A DNA stretch of 64,000 nucleotides from Prostheceraeus crozeri (taxonomy: Eukaryota > Platyhelminthes > Polycladida > Euryleptidae): positions 62,001 through 126,000 of the forward strand of contig CAJQUW010015666.1 of the NCBI GenBank assembly GCA_907163375.1. The letters are read 5' to 3'. The notes below the pieces were generated by a model that did not search any database, had not been told where the DNA came from, and saw only the letters and a program-made list of their open reading frames with translations. Both the position numbers and the translations under genes were made by a program. This document shows positions 37,301-52,300 of this stretch, one piece after another; positions within the stretch are counted from its first letter, which is position 1; the number at the start of each line of letters is the position of its first letter.

Positions 37301-40300
37301 AACGACAACTATCATGCGTCATTTAGATGGCGCACTGATTACTTTGAAACTGACAAGGGCAGTACCATTCCAGTGGAATTCGACTGAGGTGAAAGAGGAA
37401 CGCAGTGTAGTCGCACAATGGATGATGTCTACAGGAGTGTTATCAAAGTTAGTTTACACTGACGAATGCGGGTTCAGTGTGTGGACCGCACGCAATCAAG
37501 GACGATCAGCGAGAGGACAATGATGACAACAATGAATGGGCTGTGGTACATACATACATATAGCACGTACAAGATGATTTCCATGTACCGTATGAACAAC
37601 GCTCCCCACCTCTGAGGTTATTTATATTAATCGTTTTTCTTTCTTCGCCTAACATGTCAATGATTCTACAAGCCTTTGCACTAGCTTGTGAAAAAGCTAG
37701 CTTAAGAAAATTTATTTGGACTAAATATTCGATTGATTTCAATCTTTCATTTGATTAAATGTTTATGACAACAAGTATGCAGATAGGAACACCGGCCATG
37801 CAGATTAGAGTGTTCTATAATTAGAATGACAACAAGTGTGCAAATTTTGTCAAAAACTTTGCAGATTAAATCCTTCTATAAATAGATTGACAACAACTTT
37901 ACAGACTGTGACAACAGCTTCGAGAAAAGGTATAGTGCAGTGGAAAATGTTTAATCGATAACCCGATAAACGACAAGTCTCTTTTATCGGCAAGATCGTC
38001 CAACACCCTGTACAATAGGCTCAAATAATTCTTTAATCGACAAGAAATTCACTGTGAAAGTCTCTTTTATCGACAAGGTCTGTAATGTAGCAATCACGTG
38101 ACCTGTCACCTATACTCTCATTCTAGTGGCTCCTAGAATGGCAAAGATAATGAGGAGGAAGATGAAGTTTCAAGAATTGTGATCTCCCGTATTCAGGCCC
38201 TGCGACACATCGATGAGCTGAAAATATTTTTTGAAGAGCACGAGTTGAGCACAGCGACTCTCAATGAACAGCAAAATCTAGTGTTCGCTGCCGCATTTCG
38301 CAAGCAAGCAAAAATTACGTACTTTTACCGAAAGTGAGACATTTTTGTTTTGACAATTTTACAGAACCTAGAAGTTATACTCGTATGTAGGCTATGTGTT
38401 CAATTTACATGTGCATGTTTTAGCAAAGGGTTGGTTTTAAATCTCTTTATTTTTTTATCAGATGTTTGATATTTTTGTAGGCGGGGTGATAACTGCGGAT
38501 CAAACATGCTGTAAGGTTCGAAGTGTATGAAATAGAGAATGGTTTCTATAATCGACAAGTCTCCTTAATCGACAAGGTTTAACTGATTCCGAACCTTGTC
38601 GATTGACCATCTTCCACTGTATCAATATAACAGCTACTATGATCGGAATAGAGGGACATGAAAACTTAAAAGCGATGTAAGTGTCGAATCATCGATTGTA
38701 ATGCAAGGAGTGTGACTGCAGGTGAAGTTAAGAAGCATTTGTGAACGCAGGAAAGCGTTATCTTTGTCTCAATATGAAAATTATAGAAAACAAACCAACT
38801 GGCAGAAAGTGTCGTGTAATCCAAATTGTTTTCATTTCAAATCTTCACTAATCTTTCAATCATCCAAAACCAAATCCAAATTACTTGTCTATCCCAATGA
38901 CATTTTCTGCTACATCAACTACAGTGCACTCTAGCAACGCATTCTCTACAAAATCTTCCATTCATTATTTATCAACATTGCTCAGACATGGAGTTATCGC
39001 TTCATCATAGTCAAGATGAATTGAGGCTTTGTTCTTATACACTGTCCATGACGAAGCTCCAGACAATTCGTCAAAGTAGATTGAATCAGCTGAGCTAACT
39101 TGGCATCGATGCTCATTCCCTCTTTACGAAGTAAAACATAAATGAACTGATTAATTAAGTTAACACTATCGAATGTAGAGGATCTCTGAATGCGAGGATC
39201 GTCTGTGATATAGACGACATGGACTGCGTCCTTAACTAATTAACTACATCCATATTTAATAACAGTCTTCAAAGTCGTCAAAAAAAAAACTTCAGATTTA
39301 TAATTCAAGTGCAGATAATTCTAATTTGTCGAGTGTTAGGGTATTAAGAAACACAATAACATGAATCTAGTACATTGAGTGCTGGAACCAACAATCGGTA
39401 GCAACATTTTTTACGGTTCTTATTTAGCAAAATCCTCAATAGTTATGATCAATTTTATCCTCCGATCACTAATATTCGTATGTAAGCAGACTTTAGAAAT
39501 GCGTCATCACTCTTGAGAAACTCGTAGATCGTGCATTTTGTCCAATCTCATTGACATCAAAGTGCATCAAACTTTAGATTATACTGATCAATTTCGAAAA
39601 TTTTCACATACTTCAATTGAACATCTACTGTTTTACCCAAATACCAGATGCCATCAAAATGATGGAAAATATCGATCACAGGTTTCAGCGTCATGCAACA
39701 TAGCTTTTCTGTCACAAATACAAGCAAAGTTGGAACAGATCGTAATGGCATCGCAAAAAATGATTGGCAAATAAGTAGAATCAATCTGGAACACCAGTAT
39801 TTCTTCCACAAACACTGATGCAAGAAGCACTGACTGAAATCAATGCTTTCTCAATGTTTTCATCTTGCGGCGGTCGCTAAAATTCAATGACCATTAAATT
39901 GCTTCATGATACTCTTCTTATAGGTTGTTTCAACTGTATTATAGACAGATATTTTGTTTCAAAGCATTGGATGTGACCAAACACATCTAGCGGTGACCAA
40001 AATTGTGTGTATTATTGAAGCAGCTATGTTAGCTACATGTTATTTCATTGTCATATACAAAAAGCTGAGTTATCACTAAGTTAATTTATCTAAGCAATAT
40101 AGTAGTGTCAAAGCTGGACAATCCGCATCAAAGTGAATCTATTTGAGAAATTTCTTACGTAGCACATTTCTGCGACAACTAGTCGAGTCTTTTTCAAGAG
40201 AGGATTCCAATATTTCGTCATTTCAGAGAGGAAAGAATGTGGTATTACATCATCGAATTTTAGGGCAGAAATTTCAGACATAGACGAGGCTGCGCTAACA

Positions 40301-43300
40301 GTCCTAGTAGGAAGCTTCAGTGGTTTCCGTGGCACAGTGGTTTAGTGCTTGGCCTATCGATCTTTTAGAACAGAAGTCGAAACTCGAAAATGTCATTGGA
40401 AGGCGGCAGGGAGGGCATCCGGACTAAGGGTACCACAACGATCCAGAGAAGTCTGACTAAGTCAGCGCTGTTCAAGCCCCCAGCATGGGGAAATAGTGAC
40501 GTTAAAGCTTCAATAGTAGCCTATTACCAAACTTCCGTGTGTTGTAGGTATCATAATTGTATATAACAATAGTATGTAATTTATATAAATCTTAAATAAT
40601 ACAAACATTTCAAATAAATACATTATTACATATAATAATAACAATAATTCAACAATTGTAATAATAAAGCATGATTATCATGATGTCATACAAATTGAAT
40701 CGTATGTATAAAAGGGTCAATTTTAAATTATTTTACTGGATGCTGGCATGTATATTTATCTGAAATCCGACACTGAAAATTGATACTCGTATGTTCATCT
40801 TCAATACGATGTCTATAACTGCCGCAATGAAATTTTTATTCCACATGCGATGATTTCGTAATTACATGATAAATATGTATCGAAACATTTTCAAGGGAAT
40901 ATCAAATTCGCTGCTGACAACATGGGAGAGGATTGATATAAAATTGCATTTTTGAAAGCAATCTGTGCTTGGTCAATGCTTTATGGAAGATTTTTAAATA
41001 ATTAGATGAATATTAGATTAGTTTACCGGAAGTCAGAGGACATTTCAGTTTAAACCAGGGTTTAAACATGATGAAACCTGGCTAAACCTTTAACCAGGTC
41101 AGATAGGACTGCTACCTTGACTGCATATAGGATACGATATATTTACGTGCATTCATTATATGCGTTGTTATCATATACATGCAGTATTATATACTTTGTA
41201 CAGGGATGCTCGCATGTTCGTAAGAATTATCAGTCATATGAAAAAATATCGTAGTCATATACCATGCTGACACGCCTTAGGGTTAGCGATAACGCCAATC
41301 ATAGTCGGTGAAGCTACAAACACATCATGTGGTAATGTATCCATGTACTGAATATTTTAGTCCACAGGTGGTCACTTACACTGTTTGTTATTAATAGAAA
41401 GGTATAGAGACTCCGCTCAAATAATCTGTCACTTCAAGCTACATGTAGCAAGACGTGCTTGAAGACATGTTCTCTGAAGCAATTATCAGCGCTTCATCGA
41501 AAGCAGCATTTTTCTATTGATGAATTTGCATTCAAGTCAATCAGGAACCGAGTCAAGTTAAGAGACACACAGTAGTCCATGCATCCCTCTCAGACAACTC
41601 CCAGTGCTCCCTAGAATGATGCAAAAAAATAGGAATCTCATTTCATCTTAAGCATTATCCCCGAAAATAAGCGACATCGGTGGATTATCTCCGCTAGTCG
41701 CGATCCACCAAATCTGGGGCGTATTGGTCATCGTTAAATTAGTGCATTATGACAATGAGCATCATTGTCATACCTGAGATAGGTACGTCTCGACATAAAA
41801 CACAAACAAGCTTAAACAGGGTGGCGGCCAGATTTCAAGATTCAAATTCCCGGGCGTTTCCCGGACTGCTTCATAATTTTCAAGCTATCTTATATATTGA
41901 CAAGATAGGGTGACCAGATATGTTATTCCAATTACACCGATCATCAATCATCCGGACACTTCTTTAAACTGTTTTCATCATTAAATTTGAGACATTTCCT
42001 GTTTGAATTTTGCCCCCAAATGTATGTGTAGATAATGAACGGTATTTGACTCTACCGCACTAATTTTTCAAAATATGTGAATTCTGTGAGCGGTGGTTCT
42101 TAAGCTTATAAACATATGCCTTCAGTGTTCGTAGTCCGTCAGCTCAGAATTTTCGGGCCGCTAAAGTTTTTTTCGGGCCACGGTTTTGGATATGCTTTAA
42201 TGAACGTATACACAAACCTATGTACTTTCGCAGATGTGTGTTTATGCTTGTCATTCATTACAGCAAATAACGATTCTCACTTTACGAGTAAGATGCATGT
42301 GAGTGAGGAAGAATGAGACAAAGTAATTATTTTAATATTTTATCAAAAACAAATCTTTGATACGTGTAACTATAAAACAATAACCAGAGAGTCTTTAAAC
42401 ATGTTCATGGATTTATCATATTTGGGCGAAAATACACGTGCCTGATGATCACCAATGGAGGACTATTTTATCTTATAATCCTCTTTAAGCATCATAATTC
42501 GATAGTTTTCAAACAGGATAGAAATTAAGCCAAATAGCAATTCAAGACAAGCTGCTGATATTTTCAAATTATGAGAAAAAAAGTTTGCATTTGGATTATA
42601 ATTTCGATCTTGATAGAGAACAATTTCATTACGGGTTCACAATGGTGCAGGAGATACTTTTTCTGGCGCCTTTCTCGAACGATGCTTTGAACAGAGGAAA
42701 TTCCAGAGCTTTTCTTTTGATCACAGCCCTTTTGTTGCTCGTTGCTCATTCAACTTAACTTGCTGCTTCTTGAAATTATTCAGCTCCTCTTTAACTTGTT
42801 GCAGCTCTGCCATAAGTTTTATGCGTGCATCACGCTCCCTTTCATTTGCTTCAATATATTTTTCTTTTTGTTTCAGTTTCTCCTCAAATTATATAAAATT
42901 TTGATTGGTATTTCTCTGTTGCCACTTGTTAAAATAATTCCCATTCTAATTCATTTCTGCTGCAATGGTGTTTTATTTCTTCTTGTAATTTTCTTTTATA
43001 GCTGGGATGCGCTTGAAGACACAAATCCTTCAAATTCTTAAATTTTTGCCTAAAATTCTATAACCACTGATAGCTTGCTTAAATAGGCCCAATGTTTCAT
43101 GAAATAGGCATGTCTTCTAACTCAGAGGCGATCATTGATGCTCTTAACTTTTGAAAGCTAAATTTTAAGCTTTTTGTCACTAAGAATGTTCCTGTCTTTG
43201 CGATGACCACTTTAGCTTGACAACCATTGTATGAGTAGAGAAGTCTATGAACGATGAAATCTCTTAGATCTAAGTGCAACTTCTTGGAGAGCAAGAAATA

Positions 43301-46300
43301 GACATTCTGGTAGAAATAAATAAGAATCCCCTATCTTCAAAGTAAATATGTTATTATCGGTATACCTAAGTCTTCCTCTTAACAATGGATCTATCAATGC
43401 TTAATAAACGGATAAAATTATTCCAGCTATGAACACTATCCCTCAGACTCCATAAATACCGACGAAAAAAACTACACACTTCCCCTGATTCTATCACTGA
43501 AAGCCACTGAATAGTGCTATACGCAGTGATCCACCGAACGGCTCACAACGTACGCACAAACCATTTTAATAGTAGTAACATACAAGGAAAAAAGCTAAGA
43601 ATGAAAATCGTCTGTTATGGGGATTTTTCGATTTTCCACCACTCAAGTAACTAACTAACATATTAACTAAGTAAATCTGTGCAAATTCATTGACGAATCT
43701 TTTAGGAATATCCTGCCTCTCCGAAAGAGAATGAATTACTATGTGAAAAATCATCTTCGTGATTTTCTGTAAGGCAACATCGTAAGGTTGCATTGAAATA
43801 GGAGCTGTCAGAAAATAACTGTATAAAATTTTCGGGCCGTGACGACCGGAATTTTCGGATCGAGTCAATTTTTCGGGCATTCGGGCCATTTTCGAACTAC
43901 GAACACTGTATGCCTTTCCTCAATGACTTGCAGCCAGTGAACTACTGATGGTATCTAAATCATTTCATATCGATAGAAAAGATAATTTCGTGAACTTTCC
44001 AACGATCAAATAATACTTCATTATCATCATCTGATTTATGAAAGTTTAGAAAATTATGTTTAGCCGATTTATCAGACTGAAATTTTCAAGCAACAGGAAG
44101 TTGAAGAAACAGACATGATATCAAAATGCACATGTTAATGCAATAGCACGATGACACCAAGTTATCAAGAAACATCAACAAGAAAAACCAGAAAAACTCC
44201 CACTAGACGAGGACCGTGAAGGTCAAAGGAATTCCTTCTGATCACCATTTTTTATCTGCTTGCATAGAGACAAAGGACGCATGGTAACCGTCATTTATAA
44301 AGTTTGTGTCTAATGTTTACAGCAATGTAAGGTATAATACTCCAGAATCAATGTCTCGATCTTTCTTGATTCAAAGGATATCAATGACAGTGCAGCGCAG
44401 TAATGCCACCTCCGTATTGAAGACATTACCATCGGATTAAACCATGGCAGTTTTGATTTGCCTCAACGTGACTTCGCATTCCTTGTCACCAAATTATTCA
44501 ACTTGCTTCTTCACATTGTATGATTAATTCCATCAGATTCTTCTAGTTGGTGTTTATTGAAGTGTATTCAAAACTGTGCCGATACCAAATTTTAAAAATG
44601 CTTGCTAATTAAGAATGCAGTTTTTGAATATCATGTCTCAAAAGGCAATTAGCTACTTCAGACTTGCATGTTTGAAAGTTGAAGTCTGAAAAATTGACTA
44701 AAAGCAAAACTTACATGGAAAAAGATACAAAATTACATGAATCAGTTGATGAAAATTGAATATCATGCATATTTCGTGATCATAAGAAAGTACGAGAAAT
44801 GAACCCATCGTTGGAAAATCACTCGGATCTCATGAATAGTTCACGGGCTACAAACCACTAAATAAAGGTCTACCCGTACGGAAATGTTGGGTATGTATCA
44901 TAATATGAAACGTATCTATGATTGACAGTATGTTCACTACGCATGATTCATAGTAAAATCCATACGGATGTATCGTCACGCCATGCGTTGACATACTATG
45001 ATTTTTACGTATGTTTCATACTATGATTCATACGCTTTCATAGTATTAACAACAATGAAATTAGATAAACGATAGATCACATAGTATGAAATATAGTATG
45101 CATTTGAGGTCATATGTATGAAGCTTGGTAATCGACATGGTATGAAACAGACCTGTCCTCTTATCATCTGAATGGGCAGACTGTTAAATAGGATCTTTTC
45201 AATATATAAGTGATAAACATAATTTTGAACAGAACGACTTACTCGCCAATTCATTACACATGAGGAGAGGAGAAGCGTTGTTTGTCCTTCTAGTAAGCAT
45301 TTTTTAATTTTTTTTGACATTTTAGGATATAAAAATTTTCTTTTAAATCATATTTTGTACCTATTGAAAATTAACTAGTCATTAGCTTGTTTTGTTTCTT
45401 TTTTTATTCTTTTTTTTTTATTTTGCTACCTTGACGCACTTTGCTACATTGAATACCTATGAATTTCATCGAAAATCTAGGTATGATTCATAGTATGTTT
45501 TATTATGAATCTTTCTCTGAATCGCAGAATAAGATGAAATATTAAGTACGCAGCACAAGTAGTAATGATAATAATATTAAATTGAAGCTATGCAAAATTA
45601 TCCTGAGAAAAACGTTGATGGATAACAGCGAACAAAATTCATTCATGTCATCATGAAGTATAAACGTGCTATGTGAGAGAAAAGGAATGTCACATCAGCA
45701 TCGATCGGAAACTGCTATGTGTTATTTGTACAAAAAACATTACCTTATTATTCGTTATAAGCGATTGAATAATTCTGAATGAACGTCGTTTAATGGCACT
45801 GAAAAATACCAGATGCGCTATATTCTCTGATATCATATGTAAGAAAGATATCAAAGGTGACCAGGATTTTGGAAACGGCTCAGTTAGACGAACTGTTGAA
45901 GTAATAGCTGCTGAAATAAGTATTAAGTAAATGGACGAAGTAACAAATTTAATCACTTTTGCGACACCCGGAGAAGATATGATAGTATCAACTGATTGCT
46001 ATGTCTCAAAAACACAAATGAAGTATCACAAGAATAATTGCAGTCTATCGAGTTCATAGTTCTAATTAATATGTATTTCATAGATAGCATCGCCGAAAAG
46101 TGCACAATTGTATTTTAAGATTGTTGCCTGTAAGTGGTGTTGAATAAGTACAGAATGATAAGTATGAATCATGCTATGATGGTTCAGCTAAAGCACACAT
46201 ATGAAATGTGCACACGATGACATATGTATGAATTACACTATTTCAGCTGAAGCATGCGTATGAAATGTACATACAATGACACGTATAAATCATACGATGG

Positions 46301-49300
46301 TATTTCAGCTGAAACATACGTATGAAATGTGCATACTATATTTAATATGTATGATTTCACATATGAAATGATATTATCATACGCATGCAATTTTCATATA
46401 CCGTCATACTATAATTTATACCCTTTCCATTTCTGTACGGGTGATCATCTGTGCTCGCTGAAAAAAGGGTAACCGGCTAAATGCGTGATTGAATTTGTAT
46501 CGTTAGTCTAATTAAGTTTATTCTTTTAATAGATTTTAATATATTTGGAAACGCTAGTCGATACATAAGTGCCATTGGTTTGGATGACCTTCCTGTCATG
46601 ATTTACTGTGAGGCTTTCGAACTCATCACTTAGCTTTGCCTTTGACTTTCATTCCACTGATGCCCTTTTCTCTCAGTGGTAGTGTTGTTAGAATTTTGTT
46701 GGCATGATTTTGGAATGATATCATCCTCAACTTGGTGTGGATGAAGGTGTATAAGCAACCTTCTGAATTAAATTGTGATATTCTTAATTAGATTATTTAT
46801 TGCTCAAAAAGTTGTGTTTTTGTAAAAACTTTTTTTAAAAAATAATAGCCACAAATTGCTTCTATAGAATGTGACGATTACCTATTTGGAAAACTTTTAG
46901 CGATTTCACTATCAGCGACCAGTCAACGACATAACCATCGCATTACAGATATTTTTTAAACAAATTTATGAAGTCTTGAACATTCCGTCCAGATGTTGTG
47001 CTTATTTACTTGACTATATCAATCAGCATTCGAAGACACTCAGTAGAAATAATGGGCTTAATAATAGTCACATTACTAGTGGCTGAAATCAAAAAATTAT
47101 GCTCATTGAACTTAGAGATAAAGTTCACGAAATGACAATTCCCGGGCTATTTAAGGGCTAATTGACTATTTCGCTAAAATTTAAGGGCGATTCTCGGGCC
47201 CCAACAAAATTCCCGGGCTCGGCCGCCACCCTGCTTAAAGCTAGACTTAGAAAAAAGTAATCAAAAGAAGTTTCCAGTGTCAAACAATAGATGGTAGCAG
47301 CAGAACATGCAGCGAGCTCTTTTTTTTGTATAAGACCGATTATGGTTCAAGCGCAGTGGATCCAGAGATAAGAAATTTTCTTTCTAGAAAGTCGCAGGTA
47401 AGAAATATCTAGAATATCTAGAAACATAATCATGCTTGAGCAAATAGAAATGGCGAGACGAAACTGATAGACAGAATATCGACGTGACGATCAAAGACAG
47501 CAAGCACGTGATTAGAAAAGCGCGTATAAACTGCCACGAATAGTTGGCAATCATACAAAAAAATTTTTCAAGATTTTGCGGATGCAATCTTAAGATTTAG
47601 ATCTTTTCGAATGCAGTGCAGAGATCAGATCAAGATGATGTGGATGTCCAGCTTTGGATAATATGTACCTGAATTTCAGTCGAATGAATCTGGAATAAAA
47701 CATGCGAAACAATCGTTATGCGTCGAAATTCAGTTTGAATATTTTTGTCGAACTTTCTAGAAACGATAAAAAGTTGTACAACTGCAAAAAAACTTAGTAA
47801 CAATAAGAAGACCGAACTAATATTTCAAGAAACCGAAGGGAACATTAGAATTCTATTTCCTGAAGTTTAAATATCGGATATCTGAAAGGTCATGCTGTAC
47901 GGCAAAGTTCAAAATATAGTAGAGCGAGCGTCCGCAATCTCCAAACGATTTTTTTAATATTCATACAAAACGTTTTGATTATTTGACTATGAAATTCAGA
48001 TTCTTGTAAATATATTTTCATTCAAACAACCTGCTGAAAGGAGTTGACACACAGGTACAATTATATACATTGTTCTATGACAAATAGACTAACCGACATC
48101 TTTGAATTGAATACATCTGTCGATATCCTTTGTTATGAAACTTCAATGTCGTTTTTCAACATTTATACCCCTGGTCAACTATCTCAACAAAGGTGTATTA
48201 TGTAAAAAACAATGTACATCGAACATGCACGATTGCTATGCATTAGAGAGTTGTCCTCGGACGTGAAAAATTTAAACACAAAATTCTTTCGGAGCTATAG
48301 ACGCAGCACCCCCAAGACTACCAAGGAAGAGTGCTTAAATTGTTCAAATCCAGAGAAAGTCTTCATATCCTATACCCAATTAGAGAGCTGACACTCCGCA
48401 AGTTTCGGCTACATATGCATATTTTGATCAACTTTTCACCATCGAATAAGTTGTCTCCATTTAAGGAAATCGTTGGAATGATAGCAATTTCACATGGTAG
48501 AAATATCAATTTGGTCTTCTCATATCAAAATAAAGTTTATCATAATTTACAAATATATCATTACCGGATTCGATGCGCCAAAAGGGTGTAATGGATGAAC
48601 AGCATGCGAAGGACAAGCGAATCACTTTGAAGTGATATAAATTACGAGCTTCCGGCCATGAAGTCTGACTTTACGACACGCACATGTAAACAGCATTCGA
48701 GAACATCATCAATGACTCACACCAAGCAAATACAAAGGAATTGTCATGCAATACATCCACGCAACAGCCATTAAGATACATCAACTTACGGGATTTCTGA
48801 TTGTTTTGCCGAGATTGCTCCTTTTGTCGTTCGATCGCCACATTGTAGGGTGGAGGCTTTCGCGCGTCAGTGACGCTGCTGCCCCCGCTGCTGCTCGCAC
48901 TGCTGATTGTGCTCCCGGGGCTGGTCGTGGCGCCCTTTTGTGCCGCGGCTGATTCCACACTGGCGGGCAGACTGGGAGTGCGTGAATGAGCGTTCAAGCG
49001 CTTAACTTCGCGTGGCTGTTCGGGGAGGAACATGTGTCGAGACTCCTTCACGTTGCTCGACAGGCTCAGCAATTTCCGTGCGTCGTCCGGGTTCTGAGCA
49101 CCCAATTTCCGACCAGCGTTCAAGTCGACCACATCAGCTGCACCAGAGGAGCCACCAGGATTCGACTTCTTCGCAGACTGTCGTAGAGACTCAATATCTT
49201 GATCACTCTTTAACTGTAAACGATTGAAATATGTCTCGATGCGTTTCCCAATAAGCCACTTCTGATATAAGGCGTTGGCCTGGCGTGTAGCTTGACTCCG

Positions 49301-52300
49301 AGAGCGGCTGGCGCCAGCGCCATACTTGATAGCGCCACTGGACTCGCCATTGTTGGCACCGAGGGGTAGGACGGATGATTCGTCAGTGGATGAGCGTCGC
49401 ATTGACTCAACGTCATAGTTAATTTCACACATGCGTCGATAAGAAAGTACAGCTTCCGCATACCGGCGAAGAAACTGAAAGTTCACCAACGTTGGTTGTT
49501 CCTTACTGTGCAAGTCGTTACTATCGTGGATGCTAAACAAGTCTTTCTGGAGAACACTGACAATGGGGATAGTGGGAGGAGGGTCATTTAACAGTTCACG
49601 ATAATGCTTAAAATTGCGATCTGGCATTATCGTTTTTTGCATCACTTCGAACGACTTACGCAATTTGCCCGATAATTTGTCCATGAATTTGAGGCACGGC
49701 AGTCTCGAACTATTAACGGCGGTGAGAATGGCGAACATGGAATTGAAATTGCGAAATTTACGACACCATTTGGCCACATGAATGAAGAATTTTGCAACTT
49801 CAGGACGGGAGCTGGCATCTGCAGAGGCAATCTCAGATAACACCCAGCGATGCTGATGTTCCTGAGTGTTACAAAAATTCGTATAATTAGCGTACAAATG
49901 CGGCGATTTCTCACGGAAGTATCGACATACATACTCACTAGCGTTCACACGCTTAAACTTTTCAAAGTCATCTAATGTCAATTTGATGGCTAATTCTCGA
50001 GGATCAATCCGTTCACAGCCATCCGATTTTTTGATGGATACTCGAGAATCACGCCAAATCTCCACGGCAACTTCGTCAGAGATAACCGGTCCGGTGGAAG
50101 TCATACTTTTCAAGTAATATCTATCATTCAAATTAATGCTGTTCATTAGATTCGTCGCATGTTCACGAAGAACACTGACACACACGGTACGTCCACTATT
50201 CACAGAGACTTTAGAGAGACGATAGAATTCCTTCGGAGACAAATTGAACTCCTTCACAGCCAATTGACAGACCATATCCGAAGTCGCTTCCTCGTAAATC
50301 GGAATGAACTTGTCGATGTGGTTAGTGCCTCCACCAGGATTATACCACACACGAACCACTTGGTCCAATTGATGCCATTCTGGGAAGATTTTGTCAGAAC
50401 AGCCGCCTAATCTGCAATGTGAGAAATCGTTGATGATGAATGGGGGAGAAGCAAAGCGTATAAAAAATGATCAAGTTGAACAACAATTGAATTATATCGC
50501 TTTTATCATTTACATAATGGGGAACGCGGCCGCAACTGTTGCAATCAAGTGAAAATTAATGAATGTAAGAATCATAAGTTTTGGCGCCGTACAAACAAAC
50601 ACAAACAGGGAATTGCTATTTCTGGTGCACGTGCACTCATCGATATACGCGCAAGGCATTATTTATCGTGGGAGCAAATCGTGAGAATGCAATCCCAACC
50701 CTCTGATGTAATGTTGTCCCATCAACTACTACTAAACTTTCTGTATCGCAGATTTTCCTTTCCAACAGAACTGACAAAACACTTTGCTACTGCTGGTGGA
50801 CGTTCATTTTTTCTCCCTCCTAACTTACCTCCAACAATGAAGGCAGCTGGGATATCCCATAAATGCGACGTGCTATCCGCCGACCACATGGTAAATATTA
50901 CAAGATGTTCACATCATCGTTAAAAGAACATCGCAATCTTATATCTTCATATCATGAAGACTTTGTTCCGTTAATCCAAAGTTCCACTGGTCTGACATTT
51001 CGGACACATTTAGAAATCGAATTATAATTTTACAATCCTATATATTCACAACAGTACCATCAAAAAGCCAATCGTCAGGCAACTTTCGTCAAATCAATCA
51101 AACATCTGTAGACAAACATGATGTCTGATTGATCAGACAAAACGTGCACAAGCGAAAATTGATCTTGCCGCATTTTCGGTGCTGATGTTCGAAACGGCAT
51201 TATTACGCAAAATTATACGACATAATTATTACGGCAACAAGAATTACCCAATATGACTAAATAGGCTGGCTGTTGCGAATCCTATTTAAAAACAAGTTTT
51301 CATGAAAACCGAACATGCTCCGGTTTTAGAGCTCCAAACGCTGTCGCAGCCTTGCCAAACAGATGATTGTGTCTAGATGAAACCATCATCGCTAATAACC
51401 AGCATCCGACAGAAGAATCAGGAACAACGTCTCCGCAGTAACGAATCAGTATAACAGTCTTCACAGACTGTGAAAAAAACACACGATTGCAAATAAAGCA
51501 GCACACTTTGGCCACATTCTGATCTCTAACTACGCTTCCATGTGACAATACCACAAAGCCATTTAGCTCACTTAATCCGATGTTCCGCAAATCCACGTTC
51601 CATATGAATAAGCGTATAGTACATCTCAGATGCGGGACTGACGCGCGGAAGCCTAGAAAAGCGAAATTATCCCATGAAATCCTGGACAATCGGCAGGATG
51701 CCACAGAAACTTCTCGTGCATTATTCTAAACGCAATTGTTCTAATTACAATTCTTTCAACATCGTCATTCTATTTACTAGACAACAAGATAATAGTGTGC
51801 CATGTGTGAATGAGCGGTTCACTGACATGACGGCTGTCTTCACGACCTCTGTTGATCTAGTTTCGTCATTATGACTGTGTGACCATGAATCTGCAATCTG
51901 CCATTAAAATAGCTTACAGGATCACTCAGATGTTGTAAAAACAAGTTCAGCGCACCTCAATCCTCTTACACATCTTCAAATCATCGTCATTACAAAATCA
52001 ATGGAATTTCTTTTACATACCCGAAAGACTGATTATCAGTATGGTCACTGCCATTAATGCTTCGCTGCTGCTGATGGACAGGTCCCTGGCTTTCGTTTTG
52101 GTGGTCCTTCAACGCCTTATCATAGCCTCGCAAGTCGTTTTTCACTAACAAGGCGATTTCGTTCTTGGCAATCAACCGTTTTCGCGCTACCTCGCGGGTA
52201 ACACACGTGACTGAAACATCATTGACCTTCAGAATACAATCACCAACTCTCAAACCCTTCACACGCGCCTTGCGTTCCACCTTCGACACGAAATGCTGCG

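Larger units (their letters stand above)
41817..47233. mobile_element. TIR element with CAGGGTGGCGGCC ends and 6-bp target duplication CTTAAA
   Basis: A 13-bp perfect inverted repeat CAGGGTGGCGGCC is flanked by CTTAAA at 41811-41816 and 47234-47239. Subterminal ATTCCCGGGC motifs occur near both ends. The 5.4 kb includes two later insertions (42123-43908 and 44872-46442), leaving about 2.06 kb of its own sequence. No transposase core was recognised. Its 6-bp duplication and CAGGG...CCCTG ends link it to the elements at 5.1-11.2 kb. Confidence 0.75.

Noticed and set aside
48671-48789. Extension of RAPGEF-like exon 4 to the stop at 48671
   Set aside because: A strong GTAAGT donor at 48789 and phase-matched downstream exons argue that this is intron. 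It could still be an intron-retention isoform.
50549-50923. 124-codon plus-strand ORF in intron 3
   Set aside because: No recognisable domain, opposite to the host gene and no splice context.
51300-51704. 134-codon minus-strand ORF in intron 3
   Set aside because: Same strand as the gene, but exons 3 and 4 join in phase without it and it matches no part of PDZ-GEF proteins.
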